DNA from: Oxalobacteraceae bacterium
GTDB taxonomy: Bacteria; Pseudomonadota; Gammaproteobacteria; Burkholderiales; Burkholderiaceae_D
Reading direction: 5' to 3'
DNA length: 64,000 nucleotides
NCBI GenBank assembly: GCA_010024875.1
Contig: RGFZ01000001.1
Coordinates: 62,001 to 126,000 of the forward strand
In this document: in pieces, positions 1 through 10,737 of the stretch
How the letters are laid out: each line of letters begins with the position of its first letter
Numbering within the stretch: position 1 is the first letter of the stretch
The notes under the pieces: generated by a model
The model's input: the letters and a program-made list of their open reading frames with translations, nothing else
Databases searched by the model: none
What the model was told of the DNA's origin: nothing
Made by a program: the position numbers and the translations under genes

Positions 1-2688
1 CACAACCGTCGCAGCTGAGGTGATCAGCACGAATTTCAGATCGTCCCCCAGACTTTGCAGTAGCGCGAGTTTGTCGCCACTTGCGTGGATTTCAACTTCG
101 GCCTGCAGCGAAGAGCCGATCGCGCCGGACACGCGCACTTCCTCCAATTGTTTGAGTACCTCGGCGCGGATCGCCTGCAGCTGCTCGTATTTCGCCAGCA
201 GCAGGTCGGCATCGCTGACCTCGGGCAGTGTATAGAAAGTCTGGGTGAAGATGGTCTCGCCCGAGGCTTGGTAGGCGTCTTCGTCGGTGAAGATCGCCCA
301 GGCTTCCTCAACGGTGAACGACAGCACCGGTGCCATCAGCCGCAATAGCGACTGCGTGATATGCCAGATCGCGGTCTGAGCCGAGCGTCTAGCCTTTGAC
401 TGAACACCGCTGGTATACAGCCGATCTTTCAGGATATCGAGATAAAAGCCTCCAAGGTCTTCCGAGCAGTACATCTGCAGCTTGGCGACCACCGGATGGA
501 ATTCATACTCATTGAAATGCGCGCGGATCTCTGCTTGCAGCTGGTTCATGCGGGCGATCGCGTGGCGATCAATTTCCAGCAGTTCGCCGATGGCGACCGC
601 ATCTTTGGAGGGATCGAAGTCTGAGGTGTTCGCCAGCAGGAAGCGCAGCGTGTTGCGAATACGACGATAGCTCTCCACCACACGCTTCAGAATCTCATCC
701 GAGATCGACAGCTCGCCCGAGTAATCGGTGGCCGCGACCCACAGTCGCAGAATCTCCGCACCCAATGTATCTGATATTTTTTGTGGTGCGACCACATTGC
801 CCTTGGACTTGGACATTTTCTTGCCTTCGCCATCGACAACGAAGCCATGAGTGAGCAGCGCTTTGTAAGGCGCGCAGCCATTGAGCATCGCTGAGGTCAG
901 CAGCGATGAATGGAACCAGCCGCGATGTTGATCCGAGCCCTCGAGATACAGATCGGCAGGAAATTGCGATTCGGCCGCATGAGAACCGCGAAGTACGGTC
1001 TGGTGCGTTGTGCCGGAGTCGAACCACACATCTAGCGTGTCGCGGTTCTTCTCATAATGCGCGGCGTCAGCACCGAGGAAGCTGTTGATGTCGAGTGTGT
1101 GCCAGGCCTCAATACCGTGCTGCTCCACCAGTTTCGCTACCCTTTCGAGCAGTACCGGCGTATCGGGATGCAGCTCGCCGGTTTCCTTGTGCACGAAGAA
1201 GGCCATTGGCACCCCCCACTGACGCTGGCGCGACAGCGTCCAGTCCGGGCGGTTCGCGATCATGCCATGCAGTCGCGCCTTGCCCCAGTTCGGGAAGAAC
1301 CGCGTGGCTTCCACTGCGGCCAGTGCAGTCTCACGCAGCGATGCACCGCCGCTCTTCGGTGTCTTGTCCATGCTGGCGAACCATTGCGAGGTTGCGCGAT
1401 AGACGATCGGCGTTTTATGACGCCAGCAATGCATGTAGCTGTGGTCAAACATCACCAGCTTGAACAGGTGGCCGGCAGATTCCAGCGCCGCGCAGATAGG
1501 TTTGGATGCTTCCCAGATCGTCATCCCGCCAAACAGCGGCAGCGTTGATGCATAGCGACCATCACCCATCACCGGATTCAGGATTTCATCATCTTTCATG
1601 CCATGCGCCTTGCACGACGCGTAGTCATCCACGCCATACGCAGGCGAAGAATGCACGATACCGGTACCGGCATCAGTGGTCACATACTCGCCGAGAAAAA
1701 CGGGCGAGAAACGATCATAGCCGGAATCGGTTGCATGCAATGGGTGATGAAATTTCACCAGCGACAAGGCCTCGCCGTGACAAGTGGCAATGATCTTGCC
1801 CTGCATGCCGTAGCGCTGCAGGCAGCTCTCGACCAGATCTCTTGCGAGGATCAGCAGAACCGGTTCGCCATTGCGCTCGGTCTGTACCAGCGCATAGGTG
1901 ACCTCGGGATGCATGTTCAGTGCCTGGTTGGCAGGAATCGTCCAAGGCGTGGTGGTCCAGATCACCACATAGCCGTCGCCCGCAGGCAGCGCAGACAGGC
2001 CAAAAGCTTTTGCCACTTTGTCGGGCTCGGCAAAAGGGAATGCGACATCGATCGCGGGGTCGCGCTTGTCCTGATACTCGACCTCGGCCTCGGCCAGTGC
2101 GGAGCCACAATCAAAGCACCAGTTCACTGGCTTGAGACCGCGATAAACGAAACCCTTGCCCAGAATGTTGCCGAGCGCACGGATCTCGTCGGCTTCATTT
2201 CGGAAGTTCATCGTTTTGTAAGGATTGTCCCAGTCGCCCAGCACGCCGAGGCGAATGAAATCTTTTTTCTGTCGCTCGATCTGCTCACCCGCATAGGCGC
2301 GCGACTTCGTCAGCACCTCGGCAGTGGGTAGATTCTTTCCGTACTGCTTTTCGATCTGGATCTCGATCGGCATGCCATGGCAATCCCAACCCGGTACGTA
2401 CTGCGCATCAAAGCCCTCAAGTTGACGGGTCTTGACGATCATATCCTTCAGGATCTTGTTGACGGCATGGCCGATATGAATGTCGCCGTTCGCATAGGGC
2501 GGCCCATCATGCAGGATGAACTTCGGTTTGCCGGCAGATACCTTGCGGATGCGTTGATACATATTTTTTGTTTGCCATTCGGCGACCCACTGCGGTTCGC
2601 GCTTGGCCAGATCGCCGCGCATCGGGAACGCTGTCTCGGTCATGTTGACCGGGTACTTGGCTTCAGATTTTTTGCTGTTGTCAGACAT
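1..2688 (-). CDS. ileS: Isoleucyl-tRNA synthetase, 3' end beyond window
   Basis: Cytoplasmic class I aminoacyl-tRNA synthetase that charges tRNA-Ile with isoleucine and edits valine. The frame is open for 896 codons from the ATG at 2688 to the left edge, so only the C-terminal few dozen residues, where a zinc-binding end is usual, are missing. HIGH is at residues 71-74 within [12 protein letters not shown], and the KMSKS loop is at 624-628. The editing domain lies between them, with the family sequence TTPWT. It follows ribF by only 4 nt, so the two are probably co-transcribed, as is common in proteobacteria. I checked the frame at several points and saw no break. Confidence 0.97.
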   Translation of the reverse strand, partial: MSDNSKKSEAKYPVNMTETAFPMRGDLAKREPQWVAEWQTKNMYQRIRKVSAGKPKFILHDGPPYANGDIHIGHAVNKILKDMIVKTRQLEGFDAQYVPGWDCHGMPIEIQIEKQYGKNLPTAEVLTKSRAYAGEQIERQKKDFIRLGVLGDWDNPYKTMNFRNEADEIRALGNILGKGFVYRGLKPVNWCFDCGSALAEAEVEYQDKRDPAIDVAFPFAEPDKVAKAFGLSALPAGDGYVVIWTTTPWTIPANQALNMHPEVTYALVQTERNGEPVLLILARDLVESCLQRYGMQGKIIATCHGEALSLVKFHHPLHATDSGYDRFSPVFLGEYVTTDAGTGIVHSSPAYGVDDYASCKAHGMKDDEILNPVMGDGRYASTLPLFGGMTIWEASKPICAALESAGHLFKLVMFDHSYMHCWRHKTPIVYRATSQWFASMDKTPKSGGASLRETALAAVEATRFFPNWGKARLHGMIANRPDWTLSRQRQWGVPMAFFVHKETGELHPDTPVLLERVAKLVEQHGIEAWHTLDINSFLGADAAHYEKNRDTLDVWFDSGTTHQTVLRGSHAAESQFPADLYLEGSDQHRGWFHSSLLTSAMLNGCAPYKALLTHGFVVDGEGKKMSKSKGNVVAPQKISDTLGAEILRLWVAATDYSGELSISDEILKRVVESYRRIRNTLRFLLANTSDFDPSKDAVAIGELLEIDRHAIARMNQLQAEIRAHFNEYEFHPVVAKLQMYCSEDLGGFYLDILKDRLYTSGVQSKARRSAQTAIWHITQSLLRLMAPVLSFTVEEAWAIFTDEDAYQASGETIFTQTFYTLPEVSDADLLLAKYEQLQAIRAEVLKQLEEVRVSGAIGSSLQAEVEIHASGDKLALLQSLGDDLKFVLITSAATVV

Positions 2689-2692
2689 GAAT

Positions 2693-3646
2693 TCAGCTCA
2701 GGGTAGGTATTTCGAAAAATTCTCGGGCGGAACGCGCATCATTGGTGATGGCGGCGGTCAGTGAGTCCAAATCATCGTATTTTTCTTCATCTCGCAATTT
2801 GCGCAGGAATTCGACTCGAATCAGTTTGCCGTAGCAGTCAGCGGAATAATCAAAAACATGCACCTCCAAGAGCACGCGGCCATTGTCTTCGACGGTCGGT
2901 CGCACGCCCAGGCTGGCAACCGCAGGTAGAGCTTTTGGCGCTAATCCATGCACTCGCACGATGAAGATGCCGGTCAGTGCGGGGCGTTTGTGCGCAATGC
3001 GCAGATTCAGTGTGGGAAATCCTATCGTTCTGCCCAGCTTGCGGCCGTGCTGAACGTGTCCCGAAATCGAATACGGATGTCCGAGCAATTCGCCGGCGCG
3101 GGAAAAATCACCGTCTCGCAATGCGCTGCGAACCGCCGACGATGAAATGCGCGCCTCGGCATGCGTCACAGTTTGCAGCGATTGCACTTCGAAGCCATAT
3201 GCTTTACCCGCTTCAGTCAGCATCGCGAAGTCACCGGCGCGCTTGGCGCCAAAACGGAAATCGTCGCCCACGATCAGCCACTTCACATGCAGCCCATCGA
3301 TCAGCAGCTTGCGGACGAAGTCCTCGGGGCTCATTGCGGCAAAGCGCGCATTGAAGTGTTCGACAATCACGCGATCAATACCCGCAGCCTCCAGCGCCTG
3401 CAGCTTGTCGCGCAGATTGGCCACGCGATGCGGTGCGAGGGCCTCGTGGCCCGAGAGGTGCGCAAAATACTCGCGCGGGTGAGGTTCAAAGGTCATCACC
3501 GCGGATTCGACACCCAGTCGTTGCGCAGCAGCGGTCACTCGCGAGAGCAGCGCGCGATGCCCTCGATGCACGCCATCGAAATTGCCAATCGTGAGCGCAC
3601 ACGGCTGGCGCGCGAGGGCATTCGGAAGTCCGCGGAAAACTTTCAT
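2693..3646 (-). CDS. ribF: Bifunctional riboflavin kinase/FAD synthetase
   Basis: Phosphorylates riboflavin to FMN and adenylylates FMN to FAD in the cytoplasm. With the start at MKVFRG (3646) the protein has 317 residues, usual for the family; the open frame extends upstream, but those extra residues do not resemble the family. The N-terminal nucleotidyltransferase motif [10 protein letters not shown] is at residues 21-30, and the C-terminal kinase domain carries [11 protein letters not shown]. It lies between mtfA and ileS on the same strand, and the 4-nt gap to ileS suggests a transcriptional unit. Confidence 0.95.
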   Translation of the reverse strand: MKVFRGLPNALARQPCALTIGNFDGVHRGHRALLSRVTAAAQRLGVESAVMTFEPHPREYFAHLSGHEALAPHRVANLRDKLQALEAAGIDRVIVEHFNARFAAMSPEDFVRKLLIDGLHVKWLIVGDDFRFGAKRAGDFAMLTEAGKAYGFEVQSLQTVTHAEARISSSAVRSALRDGDFSRAGELLGHPYSISGHVQHGRKLGRTIGFPTLNLRIAHKRPALTGIFIVRVHGLAPKALPAVASLGVRPTVEDNGRVLLEVHVFDYSADCYGKLIRVEFLRKLRDEEKYDDLDSLTAAITNDARSAREFFEIPTLS

Positions 3647-3772
3647 GGCTGGGGGCGGAGTGGGCTGGACGGGACTCGCGTCCCGAAAACCCTCGATTAT
3701 AGTGGTTTTCAGAGGGTTTTCCGGGCCCATGCCCGCCCGGATGGCACAGGAAATGGCCTGAACACCGGGCGA

Positions 3773-4636
3773 TCAGACAAGAACTGGCCCCGCAAGAGGA
3801 TTCTGCCGGTAGTACAGGGACAGCAGCCGGTAAATTCCAGGATAAGCCGCCGCGAGTGTCGCCGGCGTGACGAAAAAACTCTCCGAAGCGACTGCGAAGA
3901 ATTCGGCCGGATCAGTGGCCGCATACGGATCCATCGGCAGGCTTGCAGTCAGGGCACGATAGCGCGCGGCGTGCGGCAGATGGTCGGGATCGAAATCCTC
4001 TGGTAGCGTGCTTTCCAGTTGATTCACACACTGGCAAAAACTGTCATAAGCAGCGCCAAAGATTTGCGGCCAGTCGAGGAAATCTGCGCGCACGTGAAAG
4101 CCAGCCAGAAAGGGTGGATAGCCATTCGCGCCGCCGCGCCCCATGTCGATCTTGTGAGCGAATTCATGAATGACGACGTTATGCAGCGAACGCTCATCAC
4201 AAGACTCCGGCGGCGTAATGTCTGGCCATGACAGCAGCACGGCGCCGCCCATGTCCACTGCTTCGCCAGCCAGCATCTCCTCCCATTCATGTACGACGCC
4301 GGTGTCATCTGTCACTTGCTGCCTGATCGGAAAAGCATCCGGTGTCACGATCACGGCGGACAGGTCATCGTAGAGATCAAGGCTCAGATTCAGCACTAGT
4401 AATGCAGCTTGCGCCGCAATCGGTACAGCCATCTCGTCGGTCAGCTCGAAGCCTTTGACGCCAGCAAAGGATTTTTTTGCCAGAAGCTGCTCGGTCAACG
4501 ACTTGAGCCGCAAGCAGTCGTCATCAGAAAGGTAGGCGAGGAAGGGCAGCCGTGACATTGTTCTCTGCCACAGTGCTGAAGGTATCGCAGGCGGTCCACC
4601 AGCGAGGCGATCTTTCAGCCAGCTCAGCCAGCGCAT
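3773..4636 (-). CDS. mtfA: MtfA-type zinc-dependent peptidase (M90)
   Basis: Cytosolic zinc metallopeptidase of the MtfA (Mlc titration factor A) family. In E. coli, MtfA binds the glucose repressor Mlc and has aminopeptidase activity. The 287-residue protein has the zinc motif HEFAH at 157-161, continuing KID, and a downstream ATDPAEFFAVASESFF segment that fits the third-ligand glutamate region of the family. It follows rsmE by 19 nt on the same strand. Whether an Mlc homologue exists here is not visible, so the titration role is only inherited from the family. Confidence 0.9.
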   Translation of the reverse strand: MRWLSWLKDRLAGGPPAIPSALWQRTMSRLPFLAYLSDDDCLRLKSLTEQLLAKKSFAGVKGFELTDEMAVPIAAQAALLVLNLSLDLYDDLSAVIVTPDAFPIRQQVTDDTGVVHEWEEMLAGEAVDMGGAVLLSWPDITPPESCDERSLHNVVIHEFAHKIDMGRGGANGYPPFLAGFHVRADFLDWPQIFGAAYDSFCQCVNQLESTLPEDFDPDHLPHAARYRALTASLPMDPYAATDPAEFFAVASESFFVTPATLAAAYPGIYRLLSLYYRQNPLAGPVLV

Positions 4637-4655
4637 GACGTGTACGCCATCGTTC

Positions 4656-5381
4656 TTACAGCTCGCCCCAGACTGCCTGCAGCGCGGCGATTGCTGCCAG
4701 ACCAGCGGTCTCGGTGCGCAACACGCGTTCGCCCAGCGTCAGACAGAGCGCGCCATGCGCTAAGGCGCTTTCTTCTTCTGCTGGTGCCAGCCCGCCCTCA
4801 GGGCCGATGATCAGCGTGACGGCTTGGGGCGGATGATGGCGCGCCCAGCGCGACAGGGGCTCGCCACCGCGAGGTGACAGCAGGATACGACGATGCAGGT
4901 CCTGCTGAGCTATCCAGCTGCCGAAGGTAGCAGGCTCAGCGAGATGCGGCAGCCGGTTGCGTCCGCATTGCTCCGCAGCAGATGCCATGATGCCGGTCCA
5001 GTGCTGCATTTTTTTTGCAGTCCGATCTTCATTCAGTCTGACCAACGATCGGCTGGAGATTAGCGGCTGTATCGTCGTTGCTCCTAGCTCCACCGCTTTC
5101 TCGATGATCCAGTCCATCTTGGACCCCTCGGGCAGCACTTGCGCCAGACACAGGCTGTGCGCGGACTCCGCTTCTCGTGGCGAAAAATTCTTCACAAGTA
5201 CCTGCACGTGTTTTTTTTCAAGTCGCTCAATGCTGGCGGTGTATTCCCCGCCCTTGCCATTGAACAGCGTGACGAGTTCGCCTTCCTTGAGTCGAAGCAC
5301 CTGAACGTGACGGGCGACTGCATCCGGCAGCACGAGCAGCATCCCAATGTCCAGGGGTTGGTTGCAGTAAAAGCGTGGCAT
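4656..5381 (-). CDS. rsmE: 16S rRNA (uracil-1498-N3)-methyltransferase
   Basis: SAM-dependent SPOUT methyltransferase that makes m3U1498 in 16S rRNA. I use the start at MPRFYC (5381), giving 241 residues, the family's usual size; the frame runs upstream to 5468 without family-like sequence. Visible features are the N-terminal PUA-like part, the central KMDWIIEKAVELG block, and the C-terminal knot with LIIGPEGG and LGERVLRTETAG. It diverges from tkt across a 267-nt intergenic region and precedes mtfA. Confidence 0.94.
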   Translation of the reverse strand: MPRFYCNQPLDIGMLLVLPDAVARHVQVLRLKEGELVTLFNGKGGEYTASIERLEKKHVQVLVKNFSPREAESAHSLCLAQVLPEGSKMDWIIEKAVELGATTIQPLISSRSLVRLNEDRTAKKMQHWTGIMASAAEQCGRNRLPHLAEPATFGSWIAQQDLHRRILLSPRGGEPLSRWARHHPPQAVTLIIGPEGGLAPAEEESALAHGALCLTLGERVLRTETAGLAAIAALQAVWGEL

Positions 5382-5648
5382 GAGGGTGCGAGCTTGGTTG
5401 GCGCGAGTAAATTGCAATGAATTGTCGTTGAATAGGTCGCAGATCGGTGCAGATATTCCGGGGCCCACCTGTTAATGACTACCGGTGAGATTGTAAGCCT
5501 GACGGTCCAGGATATCGGCAGCCAATCGCGGCTTTGGTCGGGTTCGGTCTGGTAAAATTTCAGGTTTTCCGGCTTGCGCGACTCTCTGCGGTTCGTCATT
5601 CCGCCAGCATGCTGCGGCCACTGGTTTTATTCATACATTGTTGGCAAT

Positions 5649-7643
5649 ATGAATTCCACTCCCGAACCCCGAAAGATGGCCAATGCGATACGCGCGCTGG
5701 CAATGGACGCCGTGCAAAAGGCCAACTCCGGGCATCCCGGCATGCCGATGGGCATGGCCGAAATCGCAGTCGCCCTGTGGGGCAGTCATCTTCGACACAA
5801 TCCGGCCGATCCGCACTGGCTGGACAGAGATCGCTTTGTCGTCTCCAATGGCCACGGCTCGATGCTGCTGTATGCGCTGCTACACCTGACGGGCTATGAG
5901 CTACCGATGGATGAGCTGCGCAATTTCCGCCAGCTGCATTCGAAAACGCCGGGCCACCCAGAGGTCGACATCACCCCCGGGGTCGAGACCACCACCGGAC
6001 CGCTCGGTCAGGGGATTGCGAATGCGGTGGGCATGGCGCTGGCCGAAGCACTGCTGGCGGCACAATTCAACAAGCCCGGTTTTGACGTTATCGATCATCA
6101 CACCTACGTCTTCCTTGGTGATGGCTGTCTGATGGAAGGCATCAGCCATGAAGTGTGTTCGCTGGCGGGCACGCTGCGCCTGTCCAAGCTGATCGTGCTG
6201 TATGACGACAATGGCATCTCTATTGATGGCAAGATTGAAGGCTGGTTCCGTGATGACACGCCAAAGCGTTTCGACGCCTATGGCTGGAACGTGATCCCGA
6301 ATGTGGATGGACATGATGTCAAGGCGGTCCACGCAGCGATCGCCGCTGCAAAAAAATCTGAGCGACCGACACTCATCTGCTGCAAGACCGTGATCGGCAA
6401 AGGCGCCCCCACGATGCAGGGCACGGACAAAGTGCATGGCGCTGCGCTGGGCGATGCAGAGATCGCCGCCACGCGCGCGGCGATCGATTGGCCGTATGCG
6501 CCGTTCGAGATCCCTGCCGATGTGTATTCTGCATGGGATGCAAAGCAAAAGGGCGCATCGCTGCAGTCCGACTGGGCCCTGAAGTTCAAGACCTATCAAG
6601 AGAAATATCCGTCCGAGGCCGCCGAACTGCTGCGCCGAATGAAGGGCGAGCTACCCGCGAACTTCGATAAGGCAGTATCCGATCTGATTACCGCCTGCCT
6701 AGAAAAAAAAGAAACCATCGCTACGCGCAAGGCCAGCCAGAATGCGATTCAGGCGCTGGCACAGGTACTACCCGAATTCCTCGGCGGCTCGGCCGATCTG
6801 ACCGGCTCCAACCTGACCAACTGGAAAGAGTGCGTCGCAGTGCGCGCGGATCACCCGGGTAATCATGTGAACTATGGCGTGCGAGAGTTCGGCATGAGCG
6901 CGATCATGAATGGCGTGGCCTTGCATGGCGGCTTCATTCCTTTCGGTGCGACTTTCCTGACCTTTTCCGACTACAGCCGCAATGCGCTGCGCATGGCTGC
7001 GCTGATGAAGCGGCGCTCCCTCTTCGTGTTCACCCATGATTCCATCGGTTTGGGCGAAGATGGTCCTACTCATCAATCGATCGAGCAGGTATCGAGCCTT
7101 CGCCTGATCCCGAATCTGGACAACTGGCGGCCCTGCGACACCGTAGAGTCCGCGGTCGCCTGGACCGAGGCGGTGCGACGTCAGCAAGGTCCGACCACAC
7201 TGATTTTTTCGCGCCAGAACCTGCCTTTTGTTGAGCGCAATGAGGCACAGGTGGCAGATATTCGTCGCGGTGGCTACGTGCTGAAAGATGCTACCAACGC
7301 AAAGGCCATTCTCATCGCGACCGGTTCAGAGATCGAGCTTGCGCTGAAGTCCGCCGACATGCTGGCTTCCGAAGGCATCCCGGTGCGCGTGGTATCCATG
7401 CCCAGTACCGATGTATTCGACCGGCAGGACGCGACATACAAAGCCAGCGTGCTGAGCAAGGGGCTTCCAAGGGTGGCGGTCGAAGCAGGAGTCACCGATT
7501 TCTGGTTCAAGTACGTCGGCCTTGATGGCGCGGTGGTAGGCATCGATACGTTCGGTGAGTCCGCGCCGGCCGGTGTGTTGTTCAAGCATTTCGGCTTCAC
7601 GACAGAGAAAGTCGTGGCCGCAGTCAAGTCGGTTCTGCGCTGA
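5649..7643 (+). CDS. tkt: Transketolase
   Basis: Thiamine-diphosphate enzyme of the pentose phosphate and Calvin-type pathways, moving two-carbon units between ketose and aldose phosphates. From the ATG at 5649 it has 664 residues, normal length. Near the N-terminus are [16 protein letters not shown] and the donor-site GHG ([13 protein letters not shown]). The ThDP-binding segment [13 protein letters not shown] and the pyrimidine-domain [13 protein letters not shown] follow in order. The frame extends back to 5574, but family proteins begin near the chosen ATG. The gap gene follows 45 nt downstream on the same strand, so the two form a carbon-metabolism pair. Confidence 0.96.
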   Translation: MNSTPEPRKMANAIRALAMDAVQKANSGHPGMPMGMAEIAVALWGSHLRHNPADPHWLDRDRFVVSNGHGSMLLYALLHLTGYELPMDELRNFRQLHSKTPGHPEVDITPGVETTTGPLGQGIANAVGMALAEALLAAQFNKPGFDVIDHHTYVFLGDGCLMEGISHEVCSLAGTLRLSKLIVLYDDNGISIDGKIEGWFRDDTPKRFDAYGWNVIPNVDGHDVKAVHAAIAAAKKSERPTLICCKTVIGKGAPTMQGTDKVHGAALGDAEIAATRAAIDWPYAPFEIPADVYSAWDAKQKGASLQSDWALKFKTYQEKYPSEAAELLRRMKGELPANFDKAVSDLITACLEKKETIATRKASQNAIQALAQVLPEFLGGSADLTGSNLTNWKECVAVRADHPGNHVNYGVREFGMSAIMNGVALHGGFIPFGATFLTFSDYSRNALRMAALMKRRSLFVFTHDSIGLGEDGPTHQSIEQVSSLRLIPNLDNWRPCDTVESAVAWTEAVRRQQGPTTLIFSRQNLPFVERNEAQVADIRRGGYVLKDATNAKAILIATGSEIELALKSADMLASEGIPVRVVSMPSTDVFDRQDATYKASVLSKGLPRVAVEAGVTDFWFKYVGLDGAVVGIDTFGESAPAGVLFKHFGFTTEKVVAAVKSVLR

Positions 7644-7688
7644 CTTGACACGATACCAATTCACATTACAACGTTTCGGGAGATCCTC

Positions 7689-8699
7689 ATGACCATCAAA
7701 GTTGCCATCAATGGCTACGGCCGCATCGGCCGCAATGTGCTGCGCGCTCATTACGAGGGTGGCAAAAAGAATGATATCCAGATTGTTGCGATCAACGATC
7801 TGGGCAATGCCGAAACAAACGCGCACCTGACACGCTATGACACCGCGCACGGAAAATTCCCCGGTACGGTTGTGGTCGAGGGCGACCACATGATCGTCAA
7901 TGGAGACAAGATTCGTGTATTCGCGCAGCGTAATCCCGCTGACATCCCTTGGGGCGAGTTGGGTGTTGATGTCGTGCTCGAGTGTACTGGCTTTTTCACC
8001 ACCAAAGAAAAAGCCTCTGCCCACCTCAAAGGCGGTGCAAAGAAGGTCATCATCTCCGCTCCCGGCGGCAAAGATGTGGACGCCACCGTCGTCTACGGCG
8101 TGAATCAGAGCGTGCTAAAGGCATCGGATACCGTGATCTCGAATGCGTCCTGTACCACCAACTGCCTCGCGCCACTGGTCAAGCCGCTCAATGACAAGAT
8201 CGGGGTGCTCAATGGCCTGATGACCACGGTTCATGCGTATACGAATGATCAGGTGCTGACCGACGTGATGCATGAAGACTTGCGCCGTGCCCGTTCCGCA
8301 ACGCAGTCCATGATCCCGACCAAGACCGGTGCCGCCGCCGCCGTGGGTCTGGTACTGCCCGAATTGAACGGCAAGCTCGACGGCTACGCCATTCGCGTCC
8401 CGACCATCAACGTTTCCATTGTTGACCTGTCATTTATCGCCGCGCGCGATACCACGGTGGATGAGGTTAACGCGATCATGAAAGAAGCTGCGAACGGTCC
8501 GCTGAAAGATATTCTGACTTACAACACCGACCCGCTGGTGTCGGTTGACTACAACCACAACCCGGCATCGTCAAATTTCGATGCGACGCTCACCAAAGTG
8601 TCCGGCCGCCTCGTAAAAGTCTCGTCTTGGTATGACAATGAGTGGGGCTTCAGCAATCGTATGCTGGATACCACGGTTGCCTTGATGGGTGCGAAATAA
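7689..8699 (+). CDS. gap: Glyceraldehyde-3-phosphate dehydrogenase
   Basis: Type I GAPDH of glycolysis and gluconeogenesis, NAD-dependent in the cytoplasm. The 336-residue protein has the Rossmann motif GYGRIGR at 9-15 and the catalytic [13 protein letters not shown] with nucleophile Cys155. A GGGAG ribosome-binding site sits 7 nt before the ATG. It lies 45 nt after tkt and is followed by a strong bidirectional terminator at 8757-8788 that separates it from the minus-strand lipoprotein operon. Confidence 0.97.
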   Translation: MTIKVAINGYGRIGRNVLRAHYEGGKKNDIQIVAINDLGNAETNAHLTRYDTAHGKFPGTVVVEGDHMIVNGDKIRVFAQRNPADIPWGELGVDVVLECTGFFTTKEKASAHLKGGAKKVIISAPGGKDVDATVVYGVNQSVLKASDTVISNASCTTNCLAPLVKPLNDKIGVLNGLMTTVHAYTNDQVLTDVMHEDLRRARSATQSMIPTKTGAAAAVGLVLPELNGKLDGYAIRVPTINVSIVDLSFIAARDTTVDEVNAIMKEAANGPLKDILTYNTDPLVSVDYNHNPASSNFDATLTKVSGRLVKVSSWYDNEWGFSNRMLDTTVALMGAK

Positions 8700-8756
8700 G
8701 CGGGACTGCTGCCCCAATCGTTGCGCCACACCGAGTGGAGGCTGTGCAGCAGCCGT

Positions 8757-8788
8757 AAAAACATAGCCGCTTGCGCGGCTATGTTTTT
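8757..8788. terminator. Bidirectional terminator between gap and the lipoprotein operon
   Basis: A 14-bp perfect stem, AAAAACATAGCCGC with its complement around a ttgc loop, has A and T runs at its two ends, so it can act in both directions. It sits in the convergent gap between gap (ends 8699) and the GNA1162-family gene (ends 8801). Confidence 0.9.
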
Positions 8789-8800
8789 GGCTTCAGCAAT

Positions 8801-9460
8801 CTACTGCCCCACCACCTTCGCATACTCGGGCGAACGAGGCCCAGGCAGCAGTCCGCCCGGGCGGGCCGTCAGCAAGCGAAAGCTAGTTCTCTGTGCCACT
8901 GGATATCCCTGATCCCCCATGCTGTTGGCTACCTGGCTAACCAGTGCCTTCACCAACAGAACTGCAAGCCCACCACTCGAATCCTGGTTCTCGCCGCTGG
9001 AGGCTCTGGCCTTGCCCTCCCAGAGTAGTTGGCCATTTCGCGTGTCGATCAATCGGGCGCTGGCGGCGACAATCACTTCGCTGCTGACGATCATGTATTT
9101 GGCGCCATATTCCTCGATGGTGATGTACAGCGCGGCATCGGCGCCAAAGATGTCTGCCAGTTTTCCCGGCGGGATCTGATGCATCTCACCCGGTTCGGTC
9201 ACTCCGTTTTCGCGGAAGGTCTGATCCACCAGCGCGACAGGCAGCACGTAATAGCCGGACTCAGCGAGTGGCCGCGTGACGGTTGCCAGCATGCTGTAAG
9301 TCGCGCGTATATCCGGCGACAAGTTCAAAGGTGGGAGTACGACGATGGATCTCGGCTTGCTCTGTCTGAAAGCCGTGTAGTCATACGAGCTGCCAGTGGC
9401 GCAGCCGCCAAGTATCAGTGCGAGGCCGATCAGCAGCGCACGATAAAGTCGTTGTTTCAT
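8801..9460 (-). CDS. GNA1162/DUF799-family lipoprotein
   Basis: Putative outer-membrane-associated lipoprotein of the GNA1162 (DUF799) family. The 219-residue product has a lipoprotein signal ending LILGGC, with Cys20 as the lipidation site. The mature part has the family-like segments SIVVLPPLNLSPDI and DAALYITIEEYGAKYM. It is the third gene of a minus-strand set, 9 nt after the DUF4810 gene and following a CsgG-like lipoprotein. This trio recurs in proteobacteria and suggests a joint envelope structure; no biochemical role can be read from the sequence. Confidence 0.85.
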   Translation of the reverse strand: MKQRLYRALLIGLALILGGCATGSSYDYTAFRQSKPRSIVVLPPLNLSPDIRATYSMLATVTRPLAESGYYVLPVALVDQTFRENGVTEPGEMHQIPPGKLADIFGADAALYITIEEYGAKYMIVSSEVIVAASARLIDTRNGQLLWEGKARASSGENQDSSGGLAVLLVKALVSQVANSMGDQGYPVAQRTSFRLLTARPGGLLPGPRSPEYAKVVGQ

Positions 9461-9469
9461 CAGAATTCC

Positions 9470-9838
9470 TTACTTGCTTATTCTGCCAATTAGCCTGTCC
9501 ATGTAAGGACGTGATTCAGGGAACAGCACTTTTTCTGTTTCAAATGATGCGATGGCCTGATCAAGCTTGCCGGTCTGGAAGTACAGATAACCGAGATGCG
9601 CGTAATGGCCCGGAGGTGGAGTGCGACCTTGTGCACGCGCTTTTTCGCCATCAGCTTCCAGCTTGGCGATTTGCTCATCCGGCGAGGATTTGCCGGGCGA
9701 ACTATACATGGCATAGACCTGATCTTCGTAGCTACCCCATTGATAGAGACCGTGCTGATTGGCGCAGGCGGTCAGGATGGCTGCGGCTACGATGCATGAG
9801 AGGCGGCGGATGACACGATGCATGATCGACTTACACAT
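9470..9838 (-). CDS. DUF4810-family lipoprotein
   Basis: Small lipoprotein of 122 residues. The signal peptide ends ILTACANQ, with Cys25 as the expected lipidation site. The mature part begins LYQWGSYEDQVYAMY and contains a tetratricopeptide-like stretch (YAHLGYLYFQTGKLDQAI). Its start codon overlaps the last base of the CsgG-like gene's stop, and the GNA1162 gene follows after 9 nt, indicating tight translational coupling in the trio. Its function is unknown. Confidence 0.85.
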   Translation of the reverse strand: MCKSIMHRVIRRLSCIVAAAILTACANQHGLYQWGSYEDQVYAMYSSPGKSSPDEQIAKLEADGEKARAQGRTPPPGHYAHLGYLYFQTGKLDQAIASFETEKVLFPESRPYMDRLIGRISK

Positions 9839-10512
9839 CAGCTTTCCGGTTTCCAGGTGCCGCGTTCCATACCTTCGACCAAGCGGTTCACGGCTTCTCG
9901 TATTGCCAGATCGAGCACCTTGCCGTTCAGCGTGGAGTCATAGCTGGCCGTACCACCGAAGCCGATGATCTCGCGATTCGACAACGCGTACTCGCCGGCA
10001 CCCTGCACTGAGAACACGACTTCCGAGGTCAGCGCGTTGACCACATTGACACTCACCTTGGAATAAGCAACCTGGGTCTTGCCGCGTCCGAGAATACCGA
10101 ACAGTTGCTGGTCGCCCGTTTCTTTTCTTCCAAATTCCGTCACATCACCAGTCAGTACGAAATTGGCGCCGCTGAGTTTTTGTTCTTTCCCACGCAGCTT
10201 GGCCTCTTGCTGAATCTCGCTCATGTTTTCACGGTCGACGACAACGAATCGGTTCGATTGCTGCAAGTGAGTAATCAGAATAGTCTTCGCTTGCGAACCC
10301 AGCCTGTCGACACCATCGGAGAACAAGCCGCGCAAGAAGGTAGACCGGTTATCGAACTTTCCAACGGCGATGGTGCTTTTTGGTCCAGAGTAGGTGGTGC
10401 CCGCTGAGGTGACTTGTTTTGGAGCGACGGTCTGCGAGCTTTCAGTGGCACAAGCGGCGAGCACGCAGGCGGTGAGGACCAGTATCGTCCGGGAGATAAG
10501 AGTTCGAATCAT
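9838..10512 (-). CDS. CsgG/HfaB-family lipoprotein
   Basis: Lipoprotein related to CsgG, the curli secretion channel. The 224-residue product has a signal peptide ending VLAAC, with Cys21 as the lipidation site. CsgG-like segments include STIAVGKFDNRS, an AKTILITHLQQSNRFVVVDR block, and a C-terminal AIREAVNRLVEGME helix. No curli subunit genes are nearby; the partners are the DUF4810 and GNA1162 lipoproteins, so a curli role should not be assumed. It is first in the operon, with a 225-nt upstream gap that includes an AT-rich stretch near 10610-10650, the natural place for its promoter. Confidence 0.87.
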   Translation of the reverse strand: MIRTLISRTILVLTACVLAACATESSQTVAPKQVTSAGTTYSGPKSTIAVGKFDNRSTFLRGLFSDGVDRLGSQAKTILITHLQQSNRFVVVDRENMSEIQQEAKLRGKEQKLSGANFVLTGDVTEFGRKETGDQQLFGILGRGKTQVAYSKVSVNVVNALTSEVVFSVQGAGEYALSNREIIGFGGTASYDSTLNGKVLDLAIREAVNRLVEGMERGTWKPES

Positions 10513-10737
10513 AGAGATTGTGGATTATGTTGAGGAGGCTGAATGACAGGGGCGGCGACCATGCCTTTTGCAAAGCTTGCGGTAGCGGTACCCATTGAGT
10601 TTGCAGCAAATCATTTTAGAAATAAATCAAAAAATTAACATCTAAATGGACTACTGCGTTGTATCTGAACGACAAGATCATCGTTGACTACTGGCTTTCA
10701 GCATCAGTCTTTTCAACAGAGGAATGCTGCGACCCGA

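Noticed and set aside
3161-4006. A 281-codon plus-strand open frame over ribF and mtfA
   Set aside because: It is antisense to two clear genes, has no family-like sequence and reflects codon bias of the opposite strand.
7645-7672. TTGACA with TACAAC 16 nt later, upstream of gap
   Set aside because: The implied start would fall on the gap ribosome-binding site, so it is unlikely to be a functional promoter.
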